DNA of 39,974 bases from Acidimicrobiia bacterium (GTDB lineage: Bacteria > Actinomycetota > Acidimicrobiia > Actinomarinales > Actinomarinaceae), in assembly GCA_028376655.1 (NCBI GenBank), contig JAONAZ010000001.1:104784-144757 (forward strand). The letters run 5' to 3'. This document shows, piece by piece, positions 30,914 through 39,027 of the stretch. The notes beneath the pieces were generated by a model. It worked only from the letters and a program-made list of their open reading frames with translations, was not told the origin of the DNA and ran no database searches. Each line of letters begins with the position of its first letter. The first letter of the stretch is position 1. A program made the translations under genes and the position numbers.

Positions 30914-31900
30914 TTAACTTAATAAATCCATGAGCATGTTCATAAATTTTTTATTGCTAGATTTAGTAACTACCCGAGTATTCTTGTTTTTATTTTCAAC
31001 ATTAAAATAATCGACTATTGTCTGACCTCTTGTAATCCCATCTCTTGTGTCAATTATCACATGGAGGTCTTGTGACTCTTCAATTATGGAATTATCCAAA
31101 GCAATTGCCATAGTTATTGGGTCGGGTAAGTCAAAACCGTAAAAGTCATACCATTCTTTTGTTAGGTTTATTAGAACTTTTTGAATATCAACAGAAAAAT
31201 CAGCCAACTTTGAATTTAAAGCTCTTAGTTTTTTAATCTCATCTTCCTTAAGCATTGCGTACTTGTAAGAGTTATCCCAACCAACCATCGTAATTTTTAA
31301 TCCTGAATCGAAGACTCGTTTTGCCGCTTCAGGATCAACCCAAATATTAAATTCTGCAGCAGCCGAAACATTTCCCGTTCCATCAGATGTGCCGCCCATA
31401 ACATAGCAGTGTTTAATTTTTGTTGATATTGAAGGATCTTTTTCTAATGCTAAAGCTATGTTTGTCAATGGACCCAATGTAACAAGGGTTATTTCATCAG
31501 GATTCTTATTAATTGTTTCTACCAAGAAATCTATTGCATTCTTTTCTTCATATTCTGAAAATTTTGATGTAATGCCAATATCGCCCATTCCATCAATACC
31601 ATGTACCGACTGAGCACTTGCTGACACTGGACTTAAAGACTTAACATGCTCCGTGAAATCTGAAAGACTGTGAATCTCAATGTAATCACGTACCAATGGT
31701 TTATGCGCACCAGCATAAACTTTAATGTTTTGTTCTGTAGCTTCAATTGTTGAGAGAGTATTAATTATTCCTTGTTGAAGGGGGACGTTTCCCGAAACAA
31801 CCGTTATCCCTAAAACATCGACTTGTGGGTCTTGTAGAGCAAGTAAAATTGCGACAGCATCATCTGAACCCGTATCTGCATCAATAATAAATTTTTTCAT
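30914..31900 (-). CDS. Nucleoside hydrolase (inosine-uridine preferring family), second paralogue
   Basis: The 328-residue enzyme has DADTGSDDAVAILLAL at the N-terminus, GIDGMGDIG, TLVTLGPLTNIALALEKDP, CYVMGGTSDGTGNVS, AAEFNIWVDPEAAKRVF and LPDPITMAIALD. It is a full-length relative of the gene at 27232-28197. It starts directly at the stop codon of the queuosine-salvage-like gene, so both are co-transcribed. Released ribose could be phosphorylated by the ribokinase encoded just upstream on the other strand. Confidence 0.94.
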   Translation of the reverse strand: MKKFIIDADTGSDDAVAILLALQDPQVDVLGITVVSGNVPLQQGIINTLSTIEATEQNIKVYAGAHKPLVRDYIEIHSLSDFTEHVKSLSPVSASAQSVHGIDGMGDIGITSKFSEYEEKNAIDFLVETINKNPDEITLVTLGPLTNIALALEKDPSISTKIKHCYVMGGTSDGTGNVSAAAEFNIWVDPEAAKRVFDSGLKITMVGWDNSYKYAMLKEDEIKKLRALNSKLADFSVDIQKVLINLTKEWYDFYGFDLPDPITMAIALDNSIIEESQDLHVIIDTRDGITRGQTIVDYFNVENKNKNTRVVTKSSNKKFMNMLMDLLS

Positions 31901-32884
31901 TTAATACATAGTGGTAATTGTTAAATGGTGCGGTCTGTGTGTAGAGTGATACTGCTTCCAAAGTCTGTAGTCAAGTTGAGGAATGATTATAGATTTTTCA
32001 ACAGGTCTTCTCTTATTAATCTCCTCAGTAAGTTTTGCAGTTACATACAAACTTGTTGCCCTAATCTCAATCTCTTCAAGAGAGTTTTTAGCTAGAAGTA
32101 TTCCATTCATAATTTTACTTTCTAACTCATCACCATATTTAACAATTTTCATGACCTCTAAAGCGACTGGCACAATGTAATCTGCAAATGCACTCATCGA
32201 TTCCATGTCTTCAATAAAAAATTCTTCACTCCCTGCGAGTTCTGCGTGCATTCCCCAAAAAGCAAGTTGTGCAAGCTTATAAAAATGTATATCATTTTTT
32301 TCATTATGTCTAGATGTATCATCAAATCTTGGAAATTCTGTGATTAGCCTCTCAATAAGACCTTCTCCGTTGTGATAAAGTTTTTCAGGACCAGCATTAA
32401 TAAAATTCATCCAATCGCCTTCATAGTCATCTGAAAGCTTCGTCCCAACATCTAATAATATCTCTAACCTCTCTGCCATCATTGGCATCTCTATGTTTCC
32501 AGTAAATATTTTTTTAAGCTGCTTGTCATCTAAGCTAGTTAATATATTCCCATCGTATAGCTTTATCCCTGAGGAAATTGCTTCTTGAATTTGAGTAAAC
32601 ATAGCCTCACTATCTGAAAGCTCTTTACCTTCGCGTACTATTTCGTACTTAATACCACTTTCAAAATCAGTAAAAGCAAAATTAAGTGTATTAATTAACA
32701 TTGTTGTTCTTATGTACTCCTCCGGATTATTTTTAGAAATATTCTGTTCTGGAGGTGGGAATTCTTCATACGCAATCCAATCAGCAACATTTATAATTTC
32801 ATGTTCGTTAAGTCTTATATTTTGAAGATTGTCAATAACTGGGTCTAGTGATTTAAGCACTTTAGAATCCCAATTAATATCCAT
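31901..32884 (-). CDS. Queuosine salvage protein family (DUF2419, queuosine 5'-phosphate N-glycosylase-like)
   Basis: The 327-residue protein resembles the DUF2419/Q-salvage family, whose members release queuine from queuosine 5'-phosphate so that it can be put back into tRNA. Supporting segments are INTLNFAFTDFESGIKYE, LFTGNIEMPMMAERLEIL-like KIFTGNIEMPMMAERLEIL, FPRFDDTS, YKLAQLAFWGMHAEL, AFADYIVPVALEVMKIVKYGDEL, LEEIEIRATSLYVTAKL and a C-terminal PHHLTITTMY. Length fits the family. Start at 32884 is supported by TATCAT 7 nt upstream. It leads directly into a nucleoside hydrolase gene and is divergent from ribokinase, fitting nucleoside salvage. Family recognition is by memory of motifs, not a search. 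Confidence 0.78.
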   Translation of the reverse strand: MDINWDSKVLKSLDPVIDNLQNIRLNEHEIINVADWIAYEEFPPPEQNISKNNPEEYIRTTMLINTLNFAFTDFESGIKYEIVREGKELSDSEAMFTQIQEAISSGIKLYDGNILTSLDDKQLKKIFTGNIEMPMMAERLEILLDVGTKLSDDYEGDWMNFINAGPEKLYHNGEGLIERLITEFPRFDDTSRHNEKNDIHFYKLAQLAFWGMHAELAGSEEFFIEDMESMSAFADYIVPVALEVMKIVKYGDELESKIMNGILLAKNSLEEIEIRATSLYVTAKLTEEINKRRPVEKSIIIPQLDYRLWKQYHSTHRPHHLTITTMY

Positions 32885-32891
32885 AGGTAAA

Positions 32892-32897
32892 ATGATA
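32892..32897 (-). promoter_or_regulatory. -10 box of the queuosine-salvage-like gene (leaderless)
   Basis: TATCAT on the minus strand ends 7 nt before the ATG at 32884. It lies back to back with the ribokinase promoter. Confidence 0.45.
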
Positions 32898-32921
32898 CTA
32901 GCGAAAAATAGTCATGAAAGA

Positions 32922-32927
32922 TATACT
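32922..32927 (+). promoter_or_regulatory. -10 box of ribokinase (leaderless)
   Basis: TATACT is followed by exactly 6 nt (ttcaac) and the ATG at 32934. This fixes the start codon and rules out the longer frame from 32829. Confidence 0.6.
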
Positions 32928-32933
32928 TTCAAC

Positions 32934-33800
32934 ATGAAATCAAAAATTTGTGTTATTGGTAGTTCTAATATTGATCAAATAGCTTATACACAAAATATTC
33001 CTGCCGATGGTGAAACCCTATTTGGAGATTCATTCCAAATGGGTTTTGGTGGAAAAGGAGCTAACCAAGCTGTTATGGCTGGATTACTTGGGGCAGATGT
33101 ATATATGATTACATGTTTAGGTGATGATGTTTATAAAGAAATGACAGTAACTAACTACCAAACAAATAATGTGAATACTGATCATATACAAATGGTACAA
33201 GGGTCCAGTGGTGTTGCTCCTATTTGGGTTGATTCCACTGGACAAAATAGAATAATTGTTATACCTGGAGCAAATAATAAAATAGATGCACAGAAAGCCA
33301 TTTCTTCAATGGAGGACATTGGAGATATCTCAGTTTTAGTTGGACAATGTGAAATCCCAATGGAGGTCAATAATGAAGTATTTCAATTTGCAAAAAATAA
33401 TTCAATAACAACAATTTTTAATCCTGCACCAGCTAGAAGTCTTGAAAAAGAATTTTTAGATCACGTCAGCTGGTTAATCCCGAATGAAAATGAGTTTCAA
33501 GTTATAAGTGGTATGGAACCAAATAATGAAAACTTTTTAAAATTTAAGAAAAATATTCCATGTAATTTAATAGTCACTCTTGGCGAAAAGGGAGCAGTTC
33601 TAGTTGAAGAAAGTGAAATTCATTATTTTGAGGCTCCAACTGTAGAGGCAGTCGACACCACTGGAGCTGGTGACTCATTTATAGGAACCTTTGCATACGA
33701 ATTATCGTTATCTAATACTCCACAGGAGTCTATAAAAATGGCGGTATCAAAAGCTAGTCAGTCAGTGACAAAAAAAGGTACTCAATCTTCTTATAGTTGA
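32934..33800 (+). CDS. rbsK: Ribokinase-like PfkB-family sugar kinase
   Basis: The kinase phosphorylates ribose (or a related sugar) to the 5-phosphate. The ORF track starts at 32829, but the leaderless -10 box and the natural N-terminus MKSKICVIGSSNIDQ place the start at 32934, giving 288 residues. Signatures are GFGGKGANQAVMAGLLGADV, NPAPARSLEKEF, LVTLGEKGAVLVEE and the catalytic VDTTGAGDSFIGTFAYELS, whose Asp is the base. It is divergent from the queuosine-salvage/nucleoside hydrolase pair, which would supply ribose, and convergent with uridine phosphorylase. Confidence 0.9.
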   Translation: MKSKICVIGSSNIDQIAYTQNIPADGETLFGDSFQMGFGGKGANQAVMAGLLGADVYMITCLGDDVYKEMTVTNYQTNNVNTDHIQMVQGSSGVAPIWVDSTGQNRIIVIPGANNKIDAQKAISSMEDIGDISVLVGQCEIPMEVNNEVFQFAKNNSITTIFNPAPARSLEKEFLDHVSWLIPNENEFQVISGMEPNNENFLKFKKNIPCNLIVTLGEKGAVLVEESEIHYFEAPTVEAVDTTGAGDSFIGTFAYELSLSNTPQESIKMAVSKASQSVTKKGTQSSYS

Positions 33801-33818
33801 TCTATGCAGCAATAACTT

Positions 33819-34589
33819 TTACTGGTCTATGGTTAAGCTTGATTCCAAAATAATATTTGTTGCGTTACTAACTGCATCCAAATATGTCTCTTTGTTTAAA
33901 GCTTCTTTTCTTGATTGGTCACCATAGATTACAAGTAGTGCTCCAGTTCTTACACGTCTGTAGTTTCCAACAACAAATAGGGCTGAAACTTCCATTTCCG
34001 AACATAGTACTCCACCCCGAACCCAGGCTTCCCATTTTTGATTTAGGTCATATGAAACTGGCTTGGAGTCAGGGTCGTGTTGCCCATAGAAGGAGTCTTT
34101 TGTTTGGACAACTCCGATATGGTATGTACTTCCTTTTTCTTTTGCAGCTTGTTCCAATGCAAAAATCATATCAGCTGAACCAACGGCTGGATATTCGATG
34201 GGCATGTATTCTAAAGACGTACCCTCTTGTCTAACAGCACCATTAGCTATTACTAAATCTCCTACTCTTGTGTGTTCTTGCATAGCTCCGGAAGTTCCAA
34301 GTCTTATCATTGTTTTTACACCAATGTTTGCTAATTCTTCTACACCTATTGCTGTGGAGGGGCAACCCATTCCAGTTGACATCACGCTTACTGGTCTTCC
34401 TTTATAGGTTCCTGTGTATGTTTTGTACTCTCTATTAAAAGCAACTTCTCTTGCCTCGTCAAAATGTCCCGCAATAAACTCAACCCTTCCTGGGTCTCCT
34501 GGCAAAATTACAAAATCAGCAACATCATCAGGTTCTAATCCAATATGGTATTGTTTTTGTCCGTCTAGCATAGATTTTTTTTCTGTCAT
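33819..34589 (-). CDS. udp: Uridine phosphorylase-like nucleoside phosphorylase
   Basis: The 256-residue protein belongs to nucleoside phosphorylase family 1 and is closest in motif pattern to uridine phosphorylase: YHIGLEPDDV, VILPGDPGRVEFIA, GMGCPSTAIGVEELANIGVKTMIRLGTSGAMQ, and SEMEVSALFVVGNYRRVRTGALLVIYGD. It splits uridine with phosphate into uracil and ribose 1-phosphate in the cytosol. Start at 34589 is supported by TATTAT 7 nt upstream. It complements the two hydrolases in the salvage region. Purine specificity cannot be excluded. Confidence 0.9.
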   Translation of the reverse strand: MTEKKSMLDGQKQYHIGLEPDDVADFVILPGDPGRVEFIAGHFDEAREVAFNREYKTYTGTYKGRPVSVMSTGMGCPSTAIGVEELANIGVKTMIRLGTSGAMQEHTRVGDLVIANGAVRQEGTSLEYMPIEYPAVGSADMIFALEQAAKEKGSTYHIGVVQTKDSFYGQHDPDSKPVSYDLNQKWEAWVRGGVLCSEMEVSALFVVGNYRRVRTGALLVIYGDQSRKEALNKETYLDAVSNATNIILESSLTIDQ

Positions 34590-34596
34590 GATTGAA

Positions 34597-34602
34597 ATAA
34601 TA
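34597..34602 (-). promoter_or_regulatory. -10 box of udp (leaderless)
   Basis: TATTAT on the minus strand ends 7 nt before the ATG at 34589, with no ribosome binding site. Confidence 0.45.
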
Positions 34603-34665
34603 TCAAATGATTAATAAAAGGTCACTAAAATTTTTTGGAAATTTGTAGAAATCACTGTTAAAAGT

Positions 34666-34671
34666 TATAGT
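34666..34671 (+). promoter_or_regulatory. -10 box of the cytochrome P450 gene
   Basis: TATAGT ends 8 nt before the ATG at 34680, which would give a leader of about two nucleotides. No Shine-Dalgarno is visible. Confidence 0.4.
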
Positions 34672-34679
34672 TTAATGAT

Positions 34680-35879
34680 ATGAATATTCCTGAAATTAAA
34701 TTCCCAAATTTAGATCCTCAGTTTATTGAAAACCCTTATCCGCATCTAAAAACTTTAAGGGAGTCATCCCCATTACACAGAGATATAAATAGTGATTTGG
34801 TTCTTGTTACAAGATTTGAGGGTGTAAAAGGCGTACAAACAAGTAAATCTTTTTCTTCATCTGAACCAGAAGACTTACATACTTTTAAAAAAACAAGTGA
34901 AAGCGGAGAAAATTATCCCTATTTTTGGAAAACAGAGGAATTCTCACTTTTAAATCTTGAAGGTGAGCTCCATGGAGATTTAAGAGGATTAGTTGCAAAG
35001 GCTTTCTCAACAAGACAAGTTCAAGAACTTAGACCATTTATGGAAGAAAAATCCACTGCGCTCTTAAGCAATTTACAAGGAAGTAGTTTTGATTTATTAG
35101 CAGACTACGCTCAACCATATTCAGTTTCAGTAATTGGTAAATTATTAGGAGTTCCTGAAGAACAGTATGAAAATTTCCTAGATTGGTCTAACAAAATAGT
35201 AAAGATGTACGATCTTGAAGTTTCAAATGAAAGCTCTAAAGAAGCTGAAATCGCTGCTAAAGATTTTTATTACTATATAAGTGAATTGATTGATCAAAAA
35301 GTCAAAAATCCTGATGATGACATGATTTCAAGACTTTCACAAGTGACAGAAAATAATCAAAAACTTACAAAAGATCAAATTATCTGTACTGTCATCCTTC
35401 TTTTGAACGCAGGACATGAAGCAACTGTAAATACAATTGGAAATTCTATTGTTGCATTGAGGAAAAATAATATTGATACTAAAGATCTTGATAAAAGATA
35501 CGAAATGAAAAAGATTATTGAAGAGCTAATACGTTGGGATAGTCCTCTTCAATTCTTTCAAAGATGGGTTTTAGAAGATACAGATTTAGGTGGCTTCGAA
35601 TTAAAAAAGAATTCAAAAATTGCAATCTTATTAGGATCTGCAAACCGAGATGAGTTAGCTTTTAAAAATGGTGAAGAAATTAACTTTGAAAGAGATAACT
35701 TGAGTCATACTAGCTTTGGAGGAGGTGTCCACTTCTGTCTCGGAGCGCACTTAGCAAGACTTGAATTAGAAGTTTCCTTCACAAGTCTTTTTAAGAACCA
35801 AATAGATTTAGTTCAAGAGCCAGTTAGAACAGGTGCCTTTGGAATCAGAGGTTATAAAGAAATTGTCGTTTCTACTTAA
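34680..35879 (+). CDS. Cytochrome P450
   Basis: The 399-residue protein is a soluble bacterial P450. It shows the I-helix motif LLNAGHEATVN (oxygen activation), the ExxR pair in IIEELIRWDSPL, and the heme loop FGGGVHFCLGAHLARLE with Cys353 as the axial ligand. Such enzymes hydroxylate small organic substrates using ferredoxin electrons. The substrate is unknown and no ferredoxin or ferredoxin reductase gene is adjacent. Its stop interlocks with that of the convergent deoxyribosyltransferase-like gene (TTAA). No sign of recent transfer was seen in base composition. Confidence 0.96.
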   Translation: MNIPEIKFPNLDPQFIENPYPHLKTLRESSPLHRDINSDLVLVTRFEGVKGVQTSKSFSSSEPEDLHTFKKTSESGENYPYFWKTEEFSLLNLEGELHGDLRGLVAKAFSTRQVQELRPFMEEKSTALLSNLQGSSFDLLADYAQPYSVSVIGKLLGVPEEQYENFLDWSNKIVKMYDLEVSNESSKEAEIAAKDFYYYISELIDQKVKNPDDDMISRLSQVTENNQKLTKDQIICTVILLLNAGHEATVNTIGNSIVALRKNNIDTKDLDKRYEMKKIIEELIRWDSPLQFFQRWVLEDTDLGGFELKKNSKIAILLGSANRDELAFKNGEEINFERDNLSHTSFGGGVHFCLGAHLARLELEVSFTSLFKNQIDLVQEPVRTGAFGIRGYKEIVVST

Positions 35880-36301
35880 GAATCTATTGTCTTAATTACC
35901 CCTAAGAGATCACCAATATTGTTTATAGTTGAACTAAACATTCCAGCTGTAAATAAATTGCGGTACCTTCGTTCCTCAGCGGTAATAGCGATTACAGGTT
36001 TATTATTTGCATACATATATCCAATTTCTGATGCTGTTCCTGAATCTATATCTTGACCAGTCACTAATGCAACAACTAAATCTGATTCATTCAATGCTTT
36101 GATATCAGTTTGAAAGATAATATCTTTTGTGGATTGAGACATATCGTTACCTTTTAACTCGTCTGGATCAATACCTGTCTGATCTCTATGTGGCAGGAAA
36201 CAATCATATCCCGCTTCTTCTAAAACTGCTGCTATGTCTTCAAGATATTTTTTTTCATGTACGTTAAATAGTGGTCCTGCGATGTATATTTTCTTAATCA
36301 T
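35876..36301 (-). CDS. Nucleoside 2-deoxyribosyltransferase-like protein
   Basis: The ORF track starts at 36364, but MIKKIYIAGPLFN at 36301 is the natural N-terminus and a TAGTTT box ends 7 nt upstream, giving 141 residues. Motifs are YIAGPLFN, DIKALNESDLVVALVTGQDIDSGTASEIGYMYA (Glu in SGTASEIG is the usual nucleophile position) and KPVIAIT. The family swaps bases between deoxynucleosides or hydrolyses deoxynucleotide 5'-phosphates (DNPH1/RCL type). It extends the nucleoside salvage theme of the region. Confidence 0.87.
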   Translation of the reverse strand: MIKKIYIAGPLFNVHEKKYLEDIAAVLEEAGYDCFLPHRDQTGIDPDELKGNDMSQSTKDIIFQTDIKALNESDLVVALVTGQDIDSGTASEIGYMYANNKPVIAITAEERRYRNLFTAGMFSSTINNIGDLLGVIKTIDS

Positions 36302-36308
36302 ATTATTT

Positions 36309-36314
36309 AAACTA
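36309..36314 (-). promoter_or_regulatory. -10 box of the deoxyribosyltransferase-like gene (leaderless)
   Basis: TAGTTT on the minus strand ends 7 nt before the ATG at 36301. It supports the internal start over the longer ORF. Confidence 0.4.
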
Positions 36315-36380
36315 AAAGCTTTTCGCTGAATCAACAAGTTAAAAAAGTAGTATTTTTCTACCAATTATCTCAATAAGTCT

Positions 36381-36386
36381 TAAACT
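36381..36386 (+). promoter_or_regulatory. -10 box of the cystathionine gamma-synthase-like gene (leaderless)
   Basis: TAAACT is followed by exactly 6 nt (cttttt) and the ATG at 36393. Confidence 0.6.
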
Positions 36387-36392
36387 CTTTTT

Positions 36393-37559
36393 ATGGGTAA
36401 TTCTAAAAAATTTGGTATGAATACCAAAGCTATTCATACCAAAAAAAGAGTTGAGCTTCCAACAGGTGACGTGATGCCTCCAATACATCTATCTACAACC
36501 TTTGAAAACTCTCAACCTGGTGAATACGAATACTTCTATGGAAGGAGTGGTAACCCAACTAGAGAACTATTTGAAAGAACAATGGCATCTCTCGAAGGGG
36601 TAGAAGATTTTGAATCTATGCACTCATTTGGAATGGCCTCTGGAATGGCTGCTGTAACACTAATTGGTGAGTTGGTCGAACCTGGTGAAAATGTTGTGAT
36701 TACTAGAGATGTATACGGAGGTACTACTAGGTTTTTTTCACAGGTAATGACAAAAAGGGGTATTGAAGTAAACTTTTGCGATCTTTATGATGAAGAAAAA
36801 CTAACCTCTCTAATCAATGAAAAGACAAAGTTGGTATGGTTTGAGTCCCCCTCTAATCCAAGAATAAACATTTTCGATATTGCCAAATATGCAGACATAG
36901 TGCACAAAAGTAATGCCTATTTAGTTGCTGATGGTACATTTACCTCCCCATTTATAACAAGACACCTCGAGCATGGTGTAGATATTGTGTTTCACTCAAC
37001 AACAAAATATATAGGTGGGCATAGTGACACTCTAGGTGGTGTTGTGACAACAAATAATGAAACGGTCTGGGAAGCCTTATTCGAATATCAAAAAACAAGT
37101 GGTGCAATTATGTCACCATTCGACGCTTATCTTTGCCAAAGAGGTTTATATACATTAGGACCTAGACTTGCAATGCACTCTGCAAATGCACATAAGTTGG
37201 CTGAATACCTAGAAAACTCTGAACATATTAAAGAAGTATTTTATCCGGGACTACAAAGTAATCCCCATTACTTAATAGCTGAAAAACAAATGGACATGTT
37301 TGGTGGAATGCTAAGTTTTAATGTTGAAGACCATATAAATCTCAAATTATTTTGGGAAAATTTAGAACTTTTTAAATTAGCGGTAAGTTTAGGTGGAGTT
37401 GAATCATTAATTGAATTGCCTAGGCTAATGACTCATGATTCTGCTGAAGGAACTGAAGCGTCAATTGATGATGATCTTGTAAGAATCTCTGTGGGATTAG
37501 AAAATACAGAAGACCTTATAAATGATTTAGAATCTGCATTAAATGCTGCAAAGAAATAA
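36393..37559 (+). CDS. Cys/Met metabolism PLP-dependent enzyme (cystathionine gamma-synthase/lyase-like)
   Basis: The 388-residue protein is a trans-sulfuration family enzyme. It has GMNTKAIHTKKRVE at the start, PPIHLSTTFENSQPGEYEYFYGRSGNPTRELFE, the MHSFGMASGMAAVT loop and the PLP lysine Lys205 in HSTTKYIGGHSD. The family includes cystathionine gamma-synthase, beta/gamma-lyases, methionine gamma-lyase and O-acetylhomoserine sulfhydrylase; the member cannot be fixed by eye, with cystathionine synthase/lyase most likely. The downstream ceramidase-like gene starts 17 bases before its stop. Confidence 0.88.
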   Translation: MGNSKKFGMNTKAIHTKKRVELPTGDVMPPIHLSTTFENSQPGEYEYFYGRSGNPTRELFERTMASLEGVEDFESMHSFGMASGMAAVTLIGELVEPGENVVITRDVYGGTTRFFSQVMTKRGIEVNFCDLYDEEKLTSLINEKTKLVWFESPSNPRINIFDIAKYADIVHKSNAYLVADGTFTSPFITRHLEHGVDIVFHSTTKYIGGHSDTLGGVVTTNNETVWEALFEYQKTSGAIMSPFDAYLCQRGLYTLGPRLAMHSANAHKLAEYLENSEHIKEVFYPGLQSNPHYLIAEKQMDMFGGMLSFNVEDHINLKLFWENLELFKLAVSLGGVESLIELPRLMTHDSAEGTEASIDDDLVRISVGLENTEDLINDLESALNAAKK

Positions 37560-38502
37560 ACTAAATCCTTTCTCTCTCTCTTTAATAAGTATTTTCACTA
37601 CGTTTTTACTATTTGCATTCTTTGGTTATAACGGCTGGGGACCAGCAGCACCAAATGAGCAAGCTATTGGTGAGATTTCTAGATGGTGTGAACGTGTAAG
37701 CAGTGGATTCTTTAGAGAACCAGCAAATACCTTAGGAAACTTAGGATTTGTAGTTGTTGGCTTGTATATGTTTTTCAAACTTTCAAAAGATGCAACACAG
37801 GGAAATACCCCCCTATTTGGATCATTCAAGATTGCGCTTCTTTACGCCTCAGCATCAACTTTTTTAGGACCAGCTTCAATGGCTATGCATGGAACTCACA
37901 CTAGATTTGGAGCGTGGTTAGACAATGTTTCGATGATTTCTTATGTTCTTATTTTATGGATTTACAACTTAAAGAAACTCACTAAATTCTCTTCCCGGAC
38001 ATTCTTCATAACATATTCAACTCTTTTAGCATATTACGCCTATAGCTATTGGTATCTTGATAGCGGATTAGGGATTGGTGTTGACTTATTTGAACTTAGT
38101 ATTGGTTTGTGGATTGCCACTGAGGTACTAGTAAAAATACCAAATATTTATGGGAGACTACTTTCTGGTTTAACTGTCTTATTAACTCAACAGCTATTTG
38201 GTAGCTCCGTAATTGATTCATTACAGAATCTACAAGAAAACTGGGAGATGCTTTTATATTTTATTCCAGCATTGATTCCTAATTTAGAGGGAGGTACTAA
38301 AAGAAAGTACACTCCGTGGTTCTTTATTGGTGTTGCTTCATTCTTTGGGGCACTTATAATCTGGGAAACCGGCGTTCCAGACCATCCATGGTGTGAACCA
38401 GATTCATGGCTACAGGCACACATGGTTTGGCATTTACTTTGTGCAGCAGCAACATTAAGTTTCTTTAATTTTTTTAGAACTGAAAAGTCTATTAAGGCCT
38501 AA
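37543..38502 (+). CDS. Ceramidase-like (CREST superfamily) membrane protein
   Basis: The 319-residue protein has about eight membrane helices. Conserved polar clusters fit the alkaline ceramidase family: WCERVSSGFFREPANTLGNLGF near the N-terminus, GPASMAMHGTHTRFGAWLDNVSM and, at the C-terminus, WCEPDSWLQAHMVWHLLCA, with His residues placed to bind zinc. CREST enzymes are membrane amide hydrolases; true ceramidases cleave ceramides. Actinobacteria usually lack sphingolipids, so the substrate is uncertain and may be environmental lipid. It overlaps the upstream PLP enzyme gene by 17 bases. Confidence 0.8.
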   Translation: MLQRNKLNPFSLSLISIFTTFLLFAFFGYNGWGPAAPNEQAIGEISRWCERVSSGFFREPANTLGNLGFVVVGLYMFFKLSKDATQGNTPLFGSFKIALLYASASTFLGPASMAMHGTHTRFGAWLDNVSMISYVLILWIYNLKKLTKFSSRTFFITYSTLLAYYAYSYWYLDSGLGIGVDLFELSIGLWIATEVLVKIPNIYGRLLSGLTVLLTQQLFGSSVIDSLQNLQENWEMLLYFIPALIPNLEGGTKRKYTPWFFIGVASFFGALIIWETGVPDHPWCEPDSWLQAHMVWHLLCAAATLSFFNFFRTEKSIKA

Positions 38503-38508
38503 GGTACA

Positions 38509-38529
38509 TTAAATCTTTTTGGTTTAATT
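38509..38529 (+). terminator. Weak AT-rich hairpin after the ceramidase-like gene
   Basis: ATTAAATC-TTTTT-GGTTTAAT forms an 8-bp stem with one G-U pair, 7 nt after the stop codon. It sits in the 86-bp gap between two convergent genes. It is AT-rich and has no long U-tract, so it is a weak terminator candidate. Confidence 0.3.
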
Positions 38530-38588
38530 TAACAATCACCCGTTTAAAAAATTTTTTCATGACCCCCCTTTTTCTATTAGATTAGGTC

Positions 38589-38993
38589 TTATAAGTTAAG
38601 ATTGTCTATCCAGTTGGATATTTCTTTTACAGTATTTTTGTAAACTACTAATGCATGCTCATCAGACTCGTAAGAAGACCTACTGGGGTCAACAAAAGAA
38701 TTGTGTAATCTATTTTTACCATTGGGGAAAACTGGACACGTCTCTTGCGCTGAGTTGCAGACAGTAAGTACGTAATCAAACTCCTCATGGATGAAGTCAT
38801 TAACTAATTTTGGATACTGTTTACTGATATCATATCCGACTTCGGCCATTGCTTGAACTGCATAAGGATTCACTTGTATTTCAGGATGTGTTCCTGCCGA
38901 GTAAATTTCAGCTTCTGGATACTTGCTTTTAAGTAAACCTTCTGCAATTTGTGACCTACAAGTGTTTCCAGTACAAATTACTATTATTTTCAT
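38589..38993 (-). CDS. arsC: Arsenate reductase, thioredoxin-linked ArsC type (low-molecular-weight phosphatase fold)
   Basis: The 134-residue protein has the phosphatase-like loop CTGNTCRSQ (Cys7 and Cys12) and the redox pair Cys79 and Cys86 in TVCNSAQETCP, the layout of thioredoxin-coupled ArsC such as that of Bacillus. AEGLLKSKYPEAEIYSAGTHPE and the FVDPSRSS loop complete the family pattern. It reduces arsenate to arsenite in the cytosol. Start at 38993 is set by TAAACT exactly 6 nt upstream. No arsR or arsenite exporter gene is adjacent. Confidence 0.92.
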   Translation of the reverse strand: MKIIVICTGNTCRSQIAEGLLKSKYPEAEIYSAGTHPEIQVNPYAVQAMAEVGYDISKQYPKLVNDFIHEEFDYVLTVCNSAQETCPVFPNGKNRLHNSFVDPSRSSYESDEHALVVYKNTVKEISNWIDNLNL

Positions 38994-38999
38994 GAGGCT

Positions 39000-39005
39000 A
39001 GTTTA
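39000..39005 (-). promoter_or_regulatory. -10 box of arsC (leaderless)
   Basis: TAAACT on the minus strand is followed by 6 nt (agcctc) and the ATG at 38993. Confidence 0.55.
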
Positions 39006-39015
39006 AATGAAAAAT

Positions 39016-39021
39016 TAGAAT
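39016..39021 (+). promoter_or_regulatory. -10 box of the gene at 39028 (leaderless, GTG start)
   Basis: TAGAAT is followed by exactly 6 nt (aataat) and GTG at 39028, which favours the GTG over the ATG two codons later. Confidence 0.5.
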
Positions 39022-39027
39022 AATAAT

